Part shown: positions 15,383 to 24,556 of the stretch, piece by piece
Layout of the letters: every line of letters begins with the position of its first letter
Numbering within the stretch: position 1 is the first letter of the stretch
DNA from: JAWLHA01 sp041690535
GTDB taxonomy: Bacteria; Pseudomonadota; Gammaproteobacteria; Thiohalomonadales; Thiohalomonadaceae
NCBI GenBank assembly: GCA_041690535.1
Contig: JAWLHA010000019.1
Location: 4,084-68,083 of the forward strand
Reading direction: 5' to 3'
DNA: 64,000 bases
Notes under the pieces: model-generated
What the model saw: only the letters and a program-made list of their open reading frames with translations
The model's database searches: none
What the model was told of the DNA's origin: nothing
Position numbers and translations under genes: made by a program

Positions 15383-17548
15383 CTACTGAGTTGTCTCAAC
15401 CCGATTACGTCCCTTTGCCTTGGCGCGGTAGAGTGCCGCATCCGCCGCGCCCAGCAGCTCGTGGAACTCCCCTTCGTGCGGCTGAAGCGCCGCTACGCCA
15501 AAGCTGAGCGTAACCCGTTCGGCCACCGGTGAAGCGGCATGGGGCAGGTTCAACGCCTCGACCGCCTGACGCGCCCTTTCGGCAACCTCTCGCGCCGCTT
15601 CCAGATCGATTTCCGGCAGGAGGATGGCAAACTCCTCACCGCCAAAGCGAACCAGGGTGTCAGCGGGACGGTGCACCGCCTGTCGGAGCACCCCGGCGAC
15701 CTGGCGCAGGCATTCATCCCCTTGGGGATGGCCATAGTGGTCGTTGTAGGCCTTGAAATGGTCGATATCGCCCATGATCAGCGCCACCGGATGACGGTGC
15801 CGGGCCTCCCGCCGCCACTCCCGGTCGATGAACTGCTGAAGGTAACGGCGGTTGGCGATGCCGGTCAGCGGGTCCACCAAGGTCAGCGCTTCAAGTGCCT
15901 GTTGCGTCTGTTTGAGGTCGGTGATGTCACGCTCCACCACCAGTACGGATTCCACCGAGCCGTCCGGGCCAAACTCCGGGGCCAGACGGGCCTGGAATAA
16001 ATACGTGCCCGCCGGTGCACTGTACTCATTTTCCATCACCTGTTCCCGGCCGCTGTCGAACACCTGCTTGAGCACCTGTTCCCGCAAGGCCCGGTCCTTG
16101 GGGGACAGCGGGAGCTCGGCCAATCCCCTGCCGATCAACGACTCTCTTGGTGCGCCGGTCACCCGCTCAATTGCCGGGTTGATGTAACGCAGACGACGCA
16201 TCCGGTCCACCCGAGCGATGATGTCGGGGGCCCGTTCGGCCAGGGCTTCGAACTCCTGTTCGCGTCGGTGTAGCGCTTCCTCGGCACGCTTGCGCTCGGT
16301 GATGTCGATGACCCCCGCCAGCGCCCCTTGATAATCACCTTCGGCCCCAAATAGCGGCGTGGTGACGATATGGGTCCAAATGGGATGGCCGTCTTTGCAA
16401 AGGAACTCAAAATCGTATTCGGCGTGGACCCCGATCCGGCCCCGGGTCAGATTCTGCCGGGCGGCGTCGGCGGCCTGGGGGCTCATGAAGCTGAACAGAT
16501 CCCGGCCAAGCATCTCCTCGGCGGGGTAACCCAGCAGCTCGGCCAGCCGGGTGTTGACGAAGGAGGTCCGCTCCTCTTTGTCGATGAGCCAAATCCCCTC
16601 GTAGAGGTTCTCGACCAATTCCCGGTATTTCCGCTCACTCTCGCGCAAGGCCTCTTCCGAACGCTTGTGCTCCATCAGCTCGCTGATGTCCTGGACCAGG
16701 GAGTAGAGTCCCAACACGTCGCCGTTCTCATCCTTGTGCGGGACGAAGACCGCTTCCGTTTCGCGCGCCGGTCCTCTCTGGTAGGGCATGTGCGCAAGAT
16801 AGTGCACGCGCTCGCCCGCGAGTGCCCGGTGCAGATGCTCACGTACCTGCTCATAGGCCGCCGTCCCGAGCACCTCCGCCACCGGCCGCCCAATGACCTG
16901 GTCGCGGGGAAGGCCGAACCACTGCTCGTAGGTGGCGTTGGCGAAGCGGTAGCGCTCCTCGCGATCCACATAGGAGATGAGGGCCGGCAGGGCGTCGGCA
17001 ATGAGGCGCAGGCGCTCTTCGCTCTCCCGCAGGGCCGCTTCGGCCCGTTTGCGATCGGCGATGTCCACGCAGAACTCGACACAGGCGTTCCCGCCGAGGG
17101 AGCTGCCGGCGAAGACGAACCACTGCCGCGTGCCATCCTTGCGGAAGTATTCCTTCTCGTAGGGGCCGACGCGTCCGCTGGCAAGGAATTTCGCCACCTC
17201 CGTGCGACTGAGGTCCATGTATTCCGGCGGGGTGAGCTTCTGCCAGGTCAGTTCACACGCCTCGATGTCATGGCGGCTGTAGCCCATGGTGTTAAGGAAG
17301 GTGTCGTTGGCATCGACCAGACAACCCGTGGAGAGATCCCAGAACATCACCCCGACGGTCTCCACCTCCAGGACCTTGGCCAGCCGCTCATTGTCCCTCT
17401 GCAGCGCCCGCTCGTGCTCTCGACACGCGGCCAACTCTTTGCGCAGGAGTGCGTTTTCGCGCTCCAGCCTATCGAGGCGCTCCGCGCCGCCTGCCTCTGG
17501 GCGACTGCTCAGGCGCCCTTTATCTGCCGACTGCGGGGGCTCGTCCAT
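15383..17548 (-). CDS. PAS-domain diguanylate cyclase
   Basis: A 721-aa soluble signalling protein. An N-terminal coiled coil (about 22-60) is followed by four PAS domains (roughly 58-170, 180-300, 310-430 and 435-550) and a GGEEF domain (about 550-718). The active site RFGGEEFAILL has GGEEF at 636-640, and the inhibitory site RPAD (627-630) lies exactly five residues before, so product-feedback inhibition by c-di-GMP is expected. There is no EAL domain. Four PAS units suggest redox, light or ligand input, but no heme or flavin motif can be named. Confidence 0.92.
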   Translation of the reverse strand: MDEPPQSADKGRLSSRPEAGGAERLDRLERENALLRKELAACREHERALQRDNERLAKVLEVETVGVMFWDLSTGCLVDANDTFLNTMGYSRHDIEACELTWQKLTPPEYMDLSRTEVAKFLASGRVGPYEKEYFRKDGTRQWFVFAGSSLGGNACVEFCVDIADRKRAEAALRESEERLRLIADALPALISYVDREERYRFANATYEQWFGLPRDQVIGRPVAEVLGTAAYEQVREHLHRALAGERVHYLAHMPYQRGPARETEAVFVPHKDENGDVLGLYSLVQDISELMEHKRSEEALRESERKYRELVENLYEGIWLIDKEERTSFVNTRLAELLGYPAEEMLGRDLFSFMSPQAADAARQNLTRGRIGVHAEYDFEFLCKDGHPIWTHIVTTPLFGAEGDYQGALAGVIDITERKRAEEALHRREQEFEALAERAPDIIARVDRMRRLRYINPAIERVTGAPRESLIGRGLAELPLSPKDRALREQVLKQVFDSGREQVMENEYSAPAGTYLFQARLAPEFGPDGSVESVLVVERDITDLKQTQQALEALTLVDPLTGIANRRYLQQFIDREWRREARHRHPVALIMGDIDHFKAYNDHYGHPQGDECLRQVAGVLRQAVHRPADTLVRFGGEEFAILLPEIDLEAAREVAERARQAVEALNLPHAASPVAERVTLSFGVAALQPHEGEFHELLGAADAALYRAKAKGRNRVETTQ

Positions 17549-17757
17549 GCTTGCTCTCCGCCGAGGCTACAGATTTGCCCCTTTAGACACGGGACTATCA
17601 AGCGTAAGCCTAGGCAGAGGAAGGAGAGAAAGCCGTTCTGCCAATCCGTTGGTTGAAGGCGAAGGTCCGCTGACCCGCCAGTACTGGTCATTGGGTGGCT
17701 TGGAGCGGCTGACAGCAAAGGTCGAGAACCGTCCTTCGCGTTGAGACGGAAAAGGGC

Positions 17758-17869
17758 GGCGGCCCGCACCAGCCACACCCCGGCACACGAGTCCACTGCT
17801 GCCGCTGCTCCCTTCCGGGCCTGACGGGGTTCACAGCTTGTCGTTGCGAGGGGACCAATGCAGGCCGCC
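17758..17869 (-). ncRNA. ffs: 4.5S signal recognition particle RNA
   Basis: On the minus strand the conserved core GTCAGGCCCGGAAGGGAGCA is followed by GTGTGCCGGGGTGTGGCTGG, the two sides of the Ffh-binding domain IV hairpin. The ends (GGCGGCCTGCA and TGCGGGCCGCC) pair to close the long helix. The size of about 112 bases matches bacterial 4.5S RNA. It lies downstream of tRNA-Ser on the same strand. End positions are within a few bases. Confidence 0.93.
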
Positions 17870-17996
17870 ATTGATGCAGGAGACACAGCGAGGCCGTTGC
17901 TTGCCTCGCTTGTGGAATGAATTGTGGAAAGCAGGGAGGCTTTCTACTGCACCCTTACCTAAGTCTTTGACTTACAAGGGCTCGCCAAAAAGTAAT

Positions 17997-18087
<91 letters not shown>

Positions 18088-18380
18088 AAACATTCTCTCG
18101 TCAGCCGTGTGGCCCGAAAGAGCGCGAAAGATTATATCAGTTCGTACAAAAGTGCAACTTCAATTTGGAAACTGGCAAGAGGTTCTGAACCTTTGACTTC
18201 ACGAGGAGGCCGCCGTTCTGCGCCAGTGGGCAGAGCCCCCGGGAAGACGTGCTCTCGAGGCGGGTTGGCCTGAGGCGAAACGGGGTGGGACGACGTCTCG
18301 TTCGTGGGTAGAATCGTCACTGCCGTGGGGGGAATCCCCACAGAAGAACAACAATTCCCCGAGAGGGACAGAGGGTAAAA

Positions 18381-20408
18381 ATGGCACGATTCGTCATCTG
18401 GGCCGTCCTGTTGGCCGGCTCCGTCTTGCTTGGCGCCTGTGAATCCCGTTACCACGCCTCCGACGCCCCGACCGGGCCGGCGCAGGACGGAGACACCGCC
18501 AGCAGCCTCTCCCTTCGGCTCAGAATTGAAGACACCGCCGGACGCGTCACGAACGAGATTCGCGCCGATGCCCCCGGGCAGGCCATCGCCACGGTCACAG
18601 ACGACCGCGGGCGCGGTGTTCCCGGCGTCATTGTCCGGTTCGATACGACGCTCGCCACGCTCAACCCGGCCAGTGGCACGGTTCTTACCGACGCCAGCGG
18701 CAAAGCGGTGGTCGGTCTCCTGGCCGGCACCGCTACCGGAGCCGATCTGCTGAAGGTCACCAGCGCCGATGGGCAGAGCCTCACGGTCTCCCAGGCCTAT
18801 GCTGTCGCCTCCCCAGCCGTTCGCCTGGGCAGCGGCAGCGGGGCTGCCTTCAGCGACGGGCAGCTTGCCTTGGGTACGGCCACCCTCTCGGCCGGAGGCA
18901 CTACCGGTATCACGGCCAGCGTGGTGGACGCCAACGGGGATCTTTTCACCCCACCTATCACCATCAACTTCGACTCCCGATGCACTGCCGAGGGCCTGGC
19001 CGCCATCGACTCGGCGGTGACCACGGTCAACGGAGCCGCTGCGGCCACCTATCGCGCGGAGGGGTGCGAAGGGAGCGACACCATCACCGCGAGAGCGGAT
19101 TTCGGCGGCAGCAGTTTTGTGGCCAGCGCGATCCTGAGTGTGCTCCCGGCATCGGTGGGAGCCATCGAGTTCGTCAGCGCAAGCCCGACCTACATCGCCC
19201 TCAAGGGCGTCGGGGGCGCCGGGCTGTCCGAGACCTCCCGGGTCACCTTCCGGGTGCGGGACACCGAAGGGCGACCGGCGGCAAACCAGCAGGTGGATTT
19301 CACCCTGAGCACCTCATTGGCCGGCCTGAGCCTCTCGCACACCACGGCCCAGAGCGATGGCCAGGGTGAGGTCTCGACCGTCGTTCAGTCCGGCACGCGC
19401 CCGACGGTCATCCGCGTCATCGCCACCTTGCGGGACAGTTCCATCGCGAGCCAATCGGATCAGCTGACCATCTCCACCGGGCTGCCCGACCAGGACAGCT
19501 TCAGCCTGTCCCTCTCCTCCTTCAATCCGGAAGCGTGGAACTACGATGGGCAGACGGTATCCGCAACGGTGCGCCTTGCTGACCAGTTCAACAACCCGGT
19601 GCCCGATGGCACCGCAATCAGCTTCCAGGTGGAGGGCGGGGCCATTGTGAGCCACTGCCTGACCCGGGAGGGGGCGTGCAGCGTGACCTGGACCAGCCAG
19701 GCCCCCCGCCCCGAGGGCGATCCCCTTGCGGTGCCCGGTTCAGAACCACGCAAGGGCCGGGTCACGCTCCTGGCCTACGCCATGGGGGTGGAGTCGTTCA
19801 CCGATGTCAACGGGAACGGTGTGTTCGACGACAAAGACCTCTTCACCCCGGATCAGGACATCGGCGAACCCTACCAGGATGACAACGAAAACGGTCGCTA
19901 CGACGAAGGAGAACCGTTCCTCGATTTCAATGGCAATGGTGTGTACGACGGGCCCGGCGGCGATGAGGCCTACAACGGCATCCTCTGCGAACACGCCTCC
20001 CTCTGCTCGGCGAGCCCCCATCTCTACGTGTGGCAGCACACACGTTTGGTCATGTCCACCTCCGGGGGCAGGTTCAGTCTCTACCGCCCGGGCGACCCCC
20101 TTGACCCCAGCGAGGCGGGTGCCCGTGAGCCTCTGCCCTTCAGCCTGGATGGGGGTAAGGTACTGGTCATTCGCCTGGAGGATTGGCACGGCAACGCCAT
20201 GCCCGGGGGCAGCCGCGTCAACGTCACCAGCACCACGGGCGTGCTCGGCGGCTCCACGGATTTCGCCATTCCGAGCATGACCGAGCCGTACGTCTTCGTC
20301 GTCTCCATTGCTCCGGGTGAGAAGCCAGGCAGCGGGAGCATGACCATCAGCGTGACCACACCTGCGGGGGTGCGCACCAGCGAGGTCATCGGCCTGACGA
20401 ATCTGTAG
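18381..20408 (+). CDS. Ig-like (Big_1/invasin-type) repeat lipoprotein with calcium-loop segment
   Basis: A 675-aa lipoprotein with lipobox LLGAC (C20). Residues about 40-480 hold three to four invasin-type Ig domains, recognisable by DDRGRGVPGVIVRFDTT, DTEGRPAANQQVDFTLS and DQFNNPVPDGTAISFQVEGG. Between about 473 and 530 are several D-x-[DN]-x-[DN]-G loops (DVNGNGVFDDKD, DDNENGRYDEGEP, DFNGNGVYDG) typical of calcium-binding EF-hand or dockerin sequence. A last Ig-like domain follows. It is probably an outer-membrane surface protein. No secretion or pilus partners are adjacent. Confidence 0.85.
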   Translation: MARFVIWAVLLAGSVLLGACESRYHASDAPTGPAQDGDTASSLSLRLRIEDTAGRVTNEIRADAPGQAIATVTDDRGRGVPGVIVRFDTTLATLNPASGTVLTDASGKAVVGLLAGTATGADLLKVTSADGQSLTVSQAYAVASPAVRLGSGSGAAFSDGQLALGTATLSAGGTTGITASVVDANGDLFTPPITINFDSRCTAEGLAAIDSAVTTVNGAAAATYRAEGCEGSDTITARADFGGSSFVASAILSVLPASVGAIEFVSASPTYIALKGVGGAGLSETSRVTFRVRDTEGRPAANQQVDFTLSTSLAGLSLSHTTAQSDGQGEVSTVVQSGTRPTVIRVIATLRDSSIASQSDQLTISTGLPDQDSFSLSLSSFNPEAWNYDGQTVSATVRLADQFNNPVPDGTAISFQVEGGAIVSHCLTREGACSVTWTSQAPRPEGDPLAVPGSEPRKGRVTLLAYAMGVESFTDVNGNGVFDDKDLFTPDQDIGEPYQDDNENGRYDEGEPFLDFNGNGVYDGPGGDEAYNGILCEHASLCSASPHLYVWQHTRLVMSTSGGRFSLYRPGDPLDPSEAGAREPLPFSLDGGKVLVIRLEDWHGNAMPGGSRVNVTSTTGVLGGSTDFAIPSMTEPYVFVVSIAPGEKPGSGSMTISVTTPAGVRTSEVIGLTNL

Positions 20409-20537
20409 GCCGCCTCCCCATCAGGCACCCCCTGGCGGGCAGGCCGGCCGATATGAGTCTTGGCGGGCGCAACACGCAAACTGCGCTTGGAGGGGTAGGC
20501 TGACCCTGAGGCCGCGCACCCTTTTCCTTCCCTCGGC

Positions 20538-21812
20538 TCACGGATAGTCCACACTCCAGATCCCGGCCAGTGTGCGGTAATAGGCCTCCAACTGCTCCGC
20601 CACGCCCTGCCAGGCGAAACGGCTCATTACGCGGCGACGGGCCGCCTGCCCCATGGCCTCGCGCAGCCCCGAATCGCGGAGCAGATGGGCCATTGCGGCA
20701 GCGAGGGCCTCCGGATCGTCGCGGGGCACGACCAGGCCGGTGGTACCGTCGTCCACCACCTCGGGCAGCCCTCCCGCATTGGTGGCGATCACCGGCACCC
20801 CGCAGGCCATCGCCTCCACGGCGGGCATACCAAAAGCTTCCTGCCCTACGGAAGGGACCACGACGACATCGGCGCTCTGGTAGGTGGCCGCCAGATCCGC
20901 ATGGTCCTTCACACCCCGAAAGTGAACGCGCTCTCGCAAGGCGGGTGGAACCGATGACTGCAGCCACCGCGCGTAGTGGAGACGCGATTCCGGCGCGCGC
21001 CGCGGTTCCGGATAGAAACGCTGCAACGACTTGGTAAGGGGGTCGGCCGTCACGCCAACGATGAAGTCGTATCGACAGGACTGGAGCTTGCCCACGATCT
21101 CCAGGCGGGCATCGGGAAAGCGCTCGGCCACTTTCGCAAAGGCCTCGAGCGCCACGTGCACACCCTTTTCCGGGGAGACGCGCCCCACGTAGAGGACCGT
21201 CGGCCCGCGGACACGCGCCACCGGTTTCGCCGGCGCAAATCGCTCGGCATCGACCCCGTTGGGTAGCACACCCACCTTCTGGCCCAACGACGGGAAGCGA
21301 TCGCGCAACTGGCTCGCCAGATACTCACTGCATCCAAGGATCAGGTCCGCATGCTGCAGCCGCCCCCCAATCAGGGCAGGGTCAAGCTGGTGCAACCACT
21401 CGCCGTGGGTGTGCAACACGAGCCGACTGCCCGGCACAAAAAAGCGAAAAAGCGGCAGGAATTGAGTGTAGTTGTGTATATGGACCACAGGCGGCTGCAG
21501 CCGGCGCAGCTCCCGTGCGACCGCGAGGCCATAGCTGAGGCGGTAGAGCGAGAGCGCATGGTCCGGATGCGCCTTGGCGCGCCGCACGACCCGTTCCAGG
21601 GGCAGGAGCCGGTTCTCCAGGGGGGCGAAGACGGGGTGGTATTCCACCCCCTCACGCTCATGAGTCCCCCTCTCCCCTCTCCGGCGCCGGGTGTGGACCA
21701 CCGGCTGCAAACGTCCGGTGAGCCTGCGGGCGACCTCCCGCGTCCAGATGGCGATGGAGTTACTGCAGCGCTCATCTCGACCCGCGCCTGAACAGATGAA
21801 GGCAACCCTCAT
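20538..21812 (-). CDS. Family 4 glycosyltransferase
   Basis: A 424-aa GT-B retaining glycosyltransferase. The donor-binding half shows VLYVGRVSPEKGVHVALEAF (about 210-229) and the E-x7-E motif in SVGQEAFGMPAVEAMACGVP (about 318-337). The N-terminus binds the acceptor and has no membrane segment. It is followed upstream by a PIG-L deacetylase, a pairing seen in glycan and glycolipid assembly. The sugar is not predictable. Confidence 0.88.
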   Translation of the reverse strand: MRVAFICSGAGRDERCSNSIAIWTREVARRLTGRLQPVVHTRRRRGERGTHEREGVEYHPVFAPLENRLLPLERVVRRAKAHPDHALSLYRLSYGLAVARELRRLQPPVVHIHNYTQFLPLFRFFVPGSRLVLHTHGEWLHQLDPALIGGRLQHADLILGCSEYLASQLRDRFPSLGQKVGVLPNGVDAERFAPAKPVARVRGPTVLYVGRVSPEKGVHVALEAFAKVAERFPDARLEIVGKLQSCRYDFIVGVTADPLTKSLQRFYPEPRRAPESRLHYARWLQSSVPPALRERVHFRGVKDHADLAATYQSADVVVVPSVGQEAFGMPAVEAMACGVPVIATNAGGLPEVVDDGTTGLVVPRDDPEALAAAMAHLLRDSGLREAMGQAARRRVMSRFAWQGVAEQLEAYYRTLAGIWSVDYP

Positions 21813-21852
21813 TCGGTTTCCCCTTCGGCATCCATGCAGACGGCTGAACCCA

Positions 21853-22665
21853 TCAGCCGCTGCCGGAGTGTCCCAGATAGTCGTATCGGTGGAAAAACTC
21901 TCTCGACCGCATCATGCAGCCGAGCCAGGCTCCCCCGTGCACCTCCCCGAGGGTCTGCCGTCCGGGCTGGTCCTCCATGCTGCGGGTTTGGGTTCGGTAG
22001 CAGGCAAGTGCCGTGCGCTTGTCTCCCAGGGTCATTGTGACGTCCTGCGAGCAATTGAAGTCGGAATACATCCGCAGGTTGGCCAGCAACGTCCGCCCGG
22101 CCTGTCTCAAGGGGCTGCGGTGGTTCGCTGTCAGAAAAGGGACAAAAGGCCAACGCGCCCAAAACCAGACCGGGTATTCGTAGACGGTGAGGCTCTCGCC
22201 GCGCTCGCGCACCGCCTGGAGTGCCGCCGCATGCGCCGCCCGGTGGTCGGCAGGCGGCTCATGGCGGTAAGGGATGAAGATCTGCCGGGGGGCGTGTTCC
22301 TGCAGGAGGGCGGCAATCTGCGATGCGGCGGCCGGGATGTGGGTCTGCAATTCGCCATCGGGCAGGCCCAATAGGGTGGCTGCGTGCTGCTCCACCCCCA
22401 GCGCACCGGTCGCCTCGCGGAACTCTTGCCGGCGAATGGCGGCAAGGTGCGAAGCGGGCATGTGGCGGTGGGACTTGCCGCCATCGCTCAGAACCACAAC
22501 CCTCACCGCGGCCCCTGCGGCGATCTTCTTGGCAATGGTCCCACCGCACCCCAAGGTTTCATCATCGGGGTGGGGGGCCACAACGACCGCCGATCCTTGC
22601 AGATCCACGGGCACTGTGGCTCGGGAAAGCAATCCGCGCCTATACCGTGCGAGCATACGGGTCAT
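21853..22665 (-). CDS. PIG-L family N-acetylsugar deacetylase
   Basis: A 270-aa zinc enzyme. The metal-binding AVVVAPHPDDETLGCGG has PHPDDE at 31-36, and RHEPPADHRAAHAAAL near 164-179 supplies the third ligand. The family removes acetyl groups from GlcNAc-type groups on lipids or small thiols. It lies 40 bases upstream of the GT4 gene in the same direction. Its ribosome site GGGGGAAA is half of a perfect hairpin (22667-22685). Confidence 0.87.
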   Translation of the reverse strand: MTRMLARYRRGLLSRATVPVDLQGSAVVVAPHPDDETLGCGGTIAKKIAAGAAVRVVVLSDGGKSHRHMPASHLAAIRRQEFREATGALGVEQHAATLLGLPDGELQTHIPAAASQIAALLQEHAPRQIFIPYRHEPPADHRAAHAAALQAVRERGESLTVYEYPVWFWARWPFVPFLTANHRSPLRQAGRTLLANLRMYSDFNCSQDVTMTLGDKRTALACYRTQTRSMEDQPGRQTLGEVHGGAWLGCMMRSREFFHRYDYLGHSGSG

Positions 22666-22666
22666 G

Positions 22667-22685
22667 TTTCCCCCTGCGGGGGAAA
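22667..22685 (-). promoter_or_regulatory. Hairpin covering the ribosome site of the PIG-L gene
   Basis: TTTCCCCC-TGC-GGGGGAAA forms an 8-bp stem that ends one base before the ATG and includes the only ribosome-binding sequence. Such a fold could lower translation until opened. No protein or ligand is implied by sequence. Confidence 0.4.
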
Positions 22686-22840
22686 TTGGCTCCTCCCTGG
22701 AGCGCCCCCCTGTCCGTTGTGAGCCCTTTAGCCCCCTTTCATCGCACCGGACTGACGTTCCGCACTCCGGACTTCTCCCCGCGCGGCCGAGAGGCGGGCA
22801 GCCCCTCGGTCCGCAGGCATCTCCCTGATATTGCAGATAC

Positions 22841-23338
22841 CTACCGGGGCGCCGGAAAGGCCCCCCGGTCCAGGTCCTCCACCAGCGCCTTGCTCACCTC
22901 GCCGAACGACAGGATGCGCACTCCGCCGTGATCCTTGAGGAACGCTTCGGCGTCTTCACGGAGCTCATGGGGAATGAGCTCATGCCCCATGGGACCGAGT
23001 ACATCGGAACCCACCACATACCAGGCGCTGTGCGCATCAACTCTGTCGAGAGTGTAATAGTCGGTCACCGCGACCTGTGCAATGTCCTGCACGTGATGAC
23101 CGGGCGCATAGCGCGGCGGTTCGAAATAAAACTTGAACATATCCTTCGCCCCGTCGAAGTGGTGGGCGTGACCATCCTTGTAGACGATGGTGGCGACCCA
23201 TTCCGGGTAGCGGGCCACGAACATGCCGCAAACCGGGCAGGTGTCCCGAGGAGCGGGATCCGGGACTTGCAGCCTTTCGGCAGCCGCCGGAAGCGCAAGT
23301 GCCGCCAACAGGGCGGCCAGCAAGAGACGTTTGAACAC
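22841..23338 (-). CDS. nosL: NosL-type copper chaperone
   Basis: A 165-aa exported protein. A signal peptide spans about residues 1-20, then CPVCGMFVARYPEWVA places C34, C37 and M39 as the Cu(I)-binding motif of NosL. DGHAHHFDGAKDMFKFYF and the GPMGHELIPHE segment are family features. NosL delivers copper to periplasmic copper enzymes, classically nitrous oxide reductase. It is the last gene of a seven-gene operon. No copper enzyme gene is within the window. Confidence 0.88.
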   Translation of the reverse strand: MFKRLLLAALLAALALPAAAERLQVPDPAPRDTCPVCGMFVARYPEWVATIVYKDGHAHHFDGAKDMFKFYFEPPRYAPGHHVQDIAQVAVTDYYTLDRVDAHSAWYVVGSDVLGPMGHELIPHELREDAEAFLKDHGGVRILSFGEVSKALVEDLDRGAFPAPR

Positions 23339-23394
23339 GGGTGCCCCCTTTCAGAGTGAGGCCGGCGCCCTGATGGGGCGCCGGACGTTTTTTC

Positions 23395-24006
23395 TCAGCG
23401 GCTCTCCATCCGTTTGCGACGCTCGGCGCGGCGTTTGCGGATCATCACTGTGTCTTTCGCCATGTCGAGATAGGTCGCCGTCAGCGCCCCATCGAAGTCG
23501 GCCAGCTCCCCCCCCTCAGCGGCCTTTGCCGCTTCTGCCGCGCCCCGGGAGGCAAAGGCGATCTTGCTGCGGGCGCTCATGGTGCCCTTCAACTTGCTGC
23601 CCACCAGGTAGGTGACAGCATCGACGTCCACCAGCGGTTTCACCGCCGCCTCGACGGCAAAATCGGGCGCATAGATGGCCTTGGGGGAGCGGTCGATGTT
23701 GAGGGCGAGGCTGATCGCCGCGCAGCGGAGGGAGCAGGTGCCGTCTGCCCGATCGTCGCTGTAGTGCACCAGGTGGCGGGTGTGGTGGTACTTGGTCCGA
23801 TCCATTCCGCAGTAGGGGCACTTGGGGTACTTGGCCAACTCGTTCTCCAGCGGGTTGGGGTCAGGGGGAGTCTGGGGCACAAACTGCAGGGGCGTGCCGG
23901 CCACATCGGCCAGACCGGCCGGCTTTCCGGCGGCAGCCAGCGGGGCAAAGCCGGTCACCCCGACAGCGGCCACGGCGGTGAGTAGTTCACGGCGTTTCAT
24001 TTTCAC
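23395..24006 (-). CDS. Second NosL-family protein
   Basis: A 203-aa relative of NosL. The N-terminus KRRELLTAVAAVGVTGF looks like a twin-arginine or Sec signal, and YPKCPYCGMDRTKYHHTRHL gives C63, C66 and M68. Further Cys in DGTCSLRCAA are extra to NosL. A helical, charged tail follows (about 165-203). The two NosL copies could act in series or serve different metal sites. It is co-directional with nosL, 56 bases upstream. Confidence 0.8.
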   Translation of the reverse strand: MKMKRRELLTAVAAVGVTGFAPLAAAGKPAGLADVAGTPLQFVPQTPPDPNPLENELAKYPKCPYCGMDRTKYHHTRHLVHYSDDRADGTCSLRCAAISLALNIDRSPKAIYAPDFAVEAAVKPLVDVDAVTYLVGSKLKGTMSARSKIAFASRGAAEAAKAAEGGELADFDGALTATYLDMAKDTVMIRKRRAERRKRMESR

Positions 24007-24033
24007 TCTCCTCGCTCATCGAGCGGTTCAGGT

Positions 24034-24552
24034 TCATGACGCTCCCCCCTCCTCCTTCAGGATTTCCTCCACCATTCGTTCGAAGGTGTGCGGATCCGAC
24101 TCCCCGAGGATCTTCGCCCTCAGTGTCCCGTCCGGTCCGATGAAATAGGTCGTGGGCAGGCCCACCACCCCATAGGCGCGAAAGACCTCCCCCTCCGGGT
24201 CCAGCAGTACGTCATAACTGATGCCCAATCCCTCCACGAACCGCTGCGCCACACTGCGGCTCTGGGCCACGTTGATGGCGAGGATCGCCAGCCCCTCCCC
24301 CTTCCGGCGCTGATAGATCGGTTCGATCGCCCCCATCTCCCCCTTGCAGAAGGGACACCAGTCGGCCCAGAAGCGGAGGGCCACCACCCGCCCGCGCAGG
24401 TCCTCGGGAAAGACCATCTGTCGCCCGTCGAGGGACTCCAGCGCGAAGGGGGGCGCGGGTTGCCCACTCTTCAGCGGCGTCGGTGCCTTATCGCATCCTG
24501 CCAACAGAACCAGGGCCAAGCCGCACCAGGCGGCAAATCGCATCAGTTGCAT
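24034..24552 (-). CDS. TlpA-family lipoprotein thioredoxin
   Basis: A 172-aa periplasmic, membrane-anchored oxidoreductase. The lipobox LVLLAGC puts the lipid on C20. The active site is WCPFC (C66, C69), and GLPTTYFIGPDG carries the cis-proline. In a NosL operon it probably reduces cysteines of the copper chaperones or the client. It differs from the WCPPC TlpA in the arsenosugar operon and has a lipid anchor in place of a cleaved signal. Confidence 0.87.
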   Translation of the reverse strand: MQLMRFAAWCGLALVLLAGCDKAPTPLKSGQPAPPFALESLDGRQMVFPEDLRGRVVALRFWADWCPFCKGEMGAIEPIYQRRKGEGLAILAINVAQSRSVAQRFVEGLGISYDVLLDPEGEVFRAYGVVGLPTTYFIGPDGTLRAKILGESDPHTFERMVEEILKEEGGAS

Positions 24553-24556
24553 TCGT

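Noticed and set aside
18088..18380. Possible riboswitch upstream of the Ig-like lipoprotein
   Set aside because: The leader is GC-rich with small hairpins, but I could not match the core of c-di-GMP, TPP, cobalamin or other known classes.
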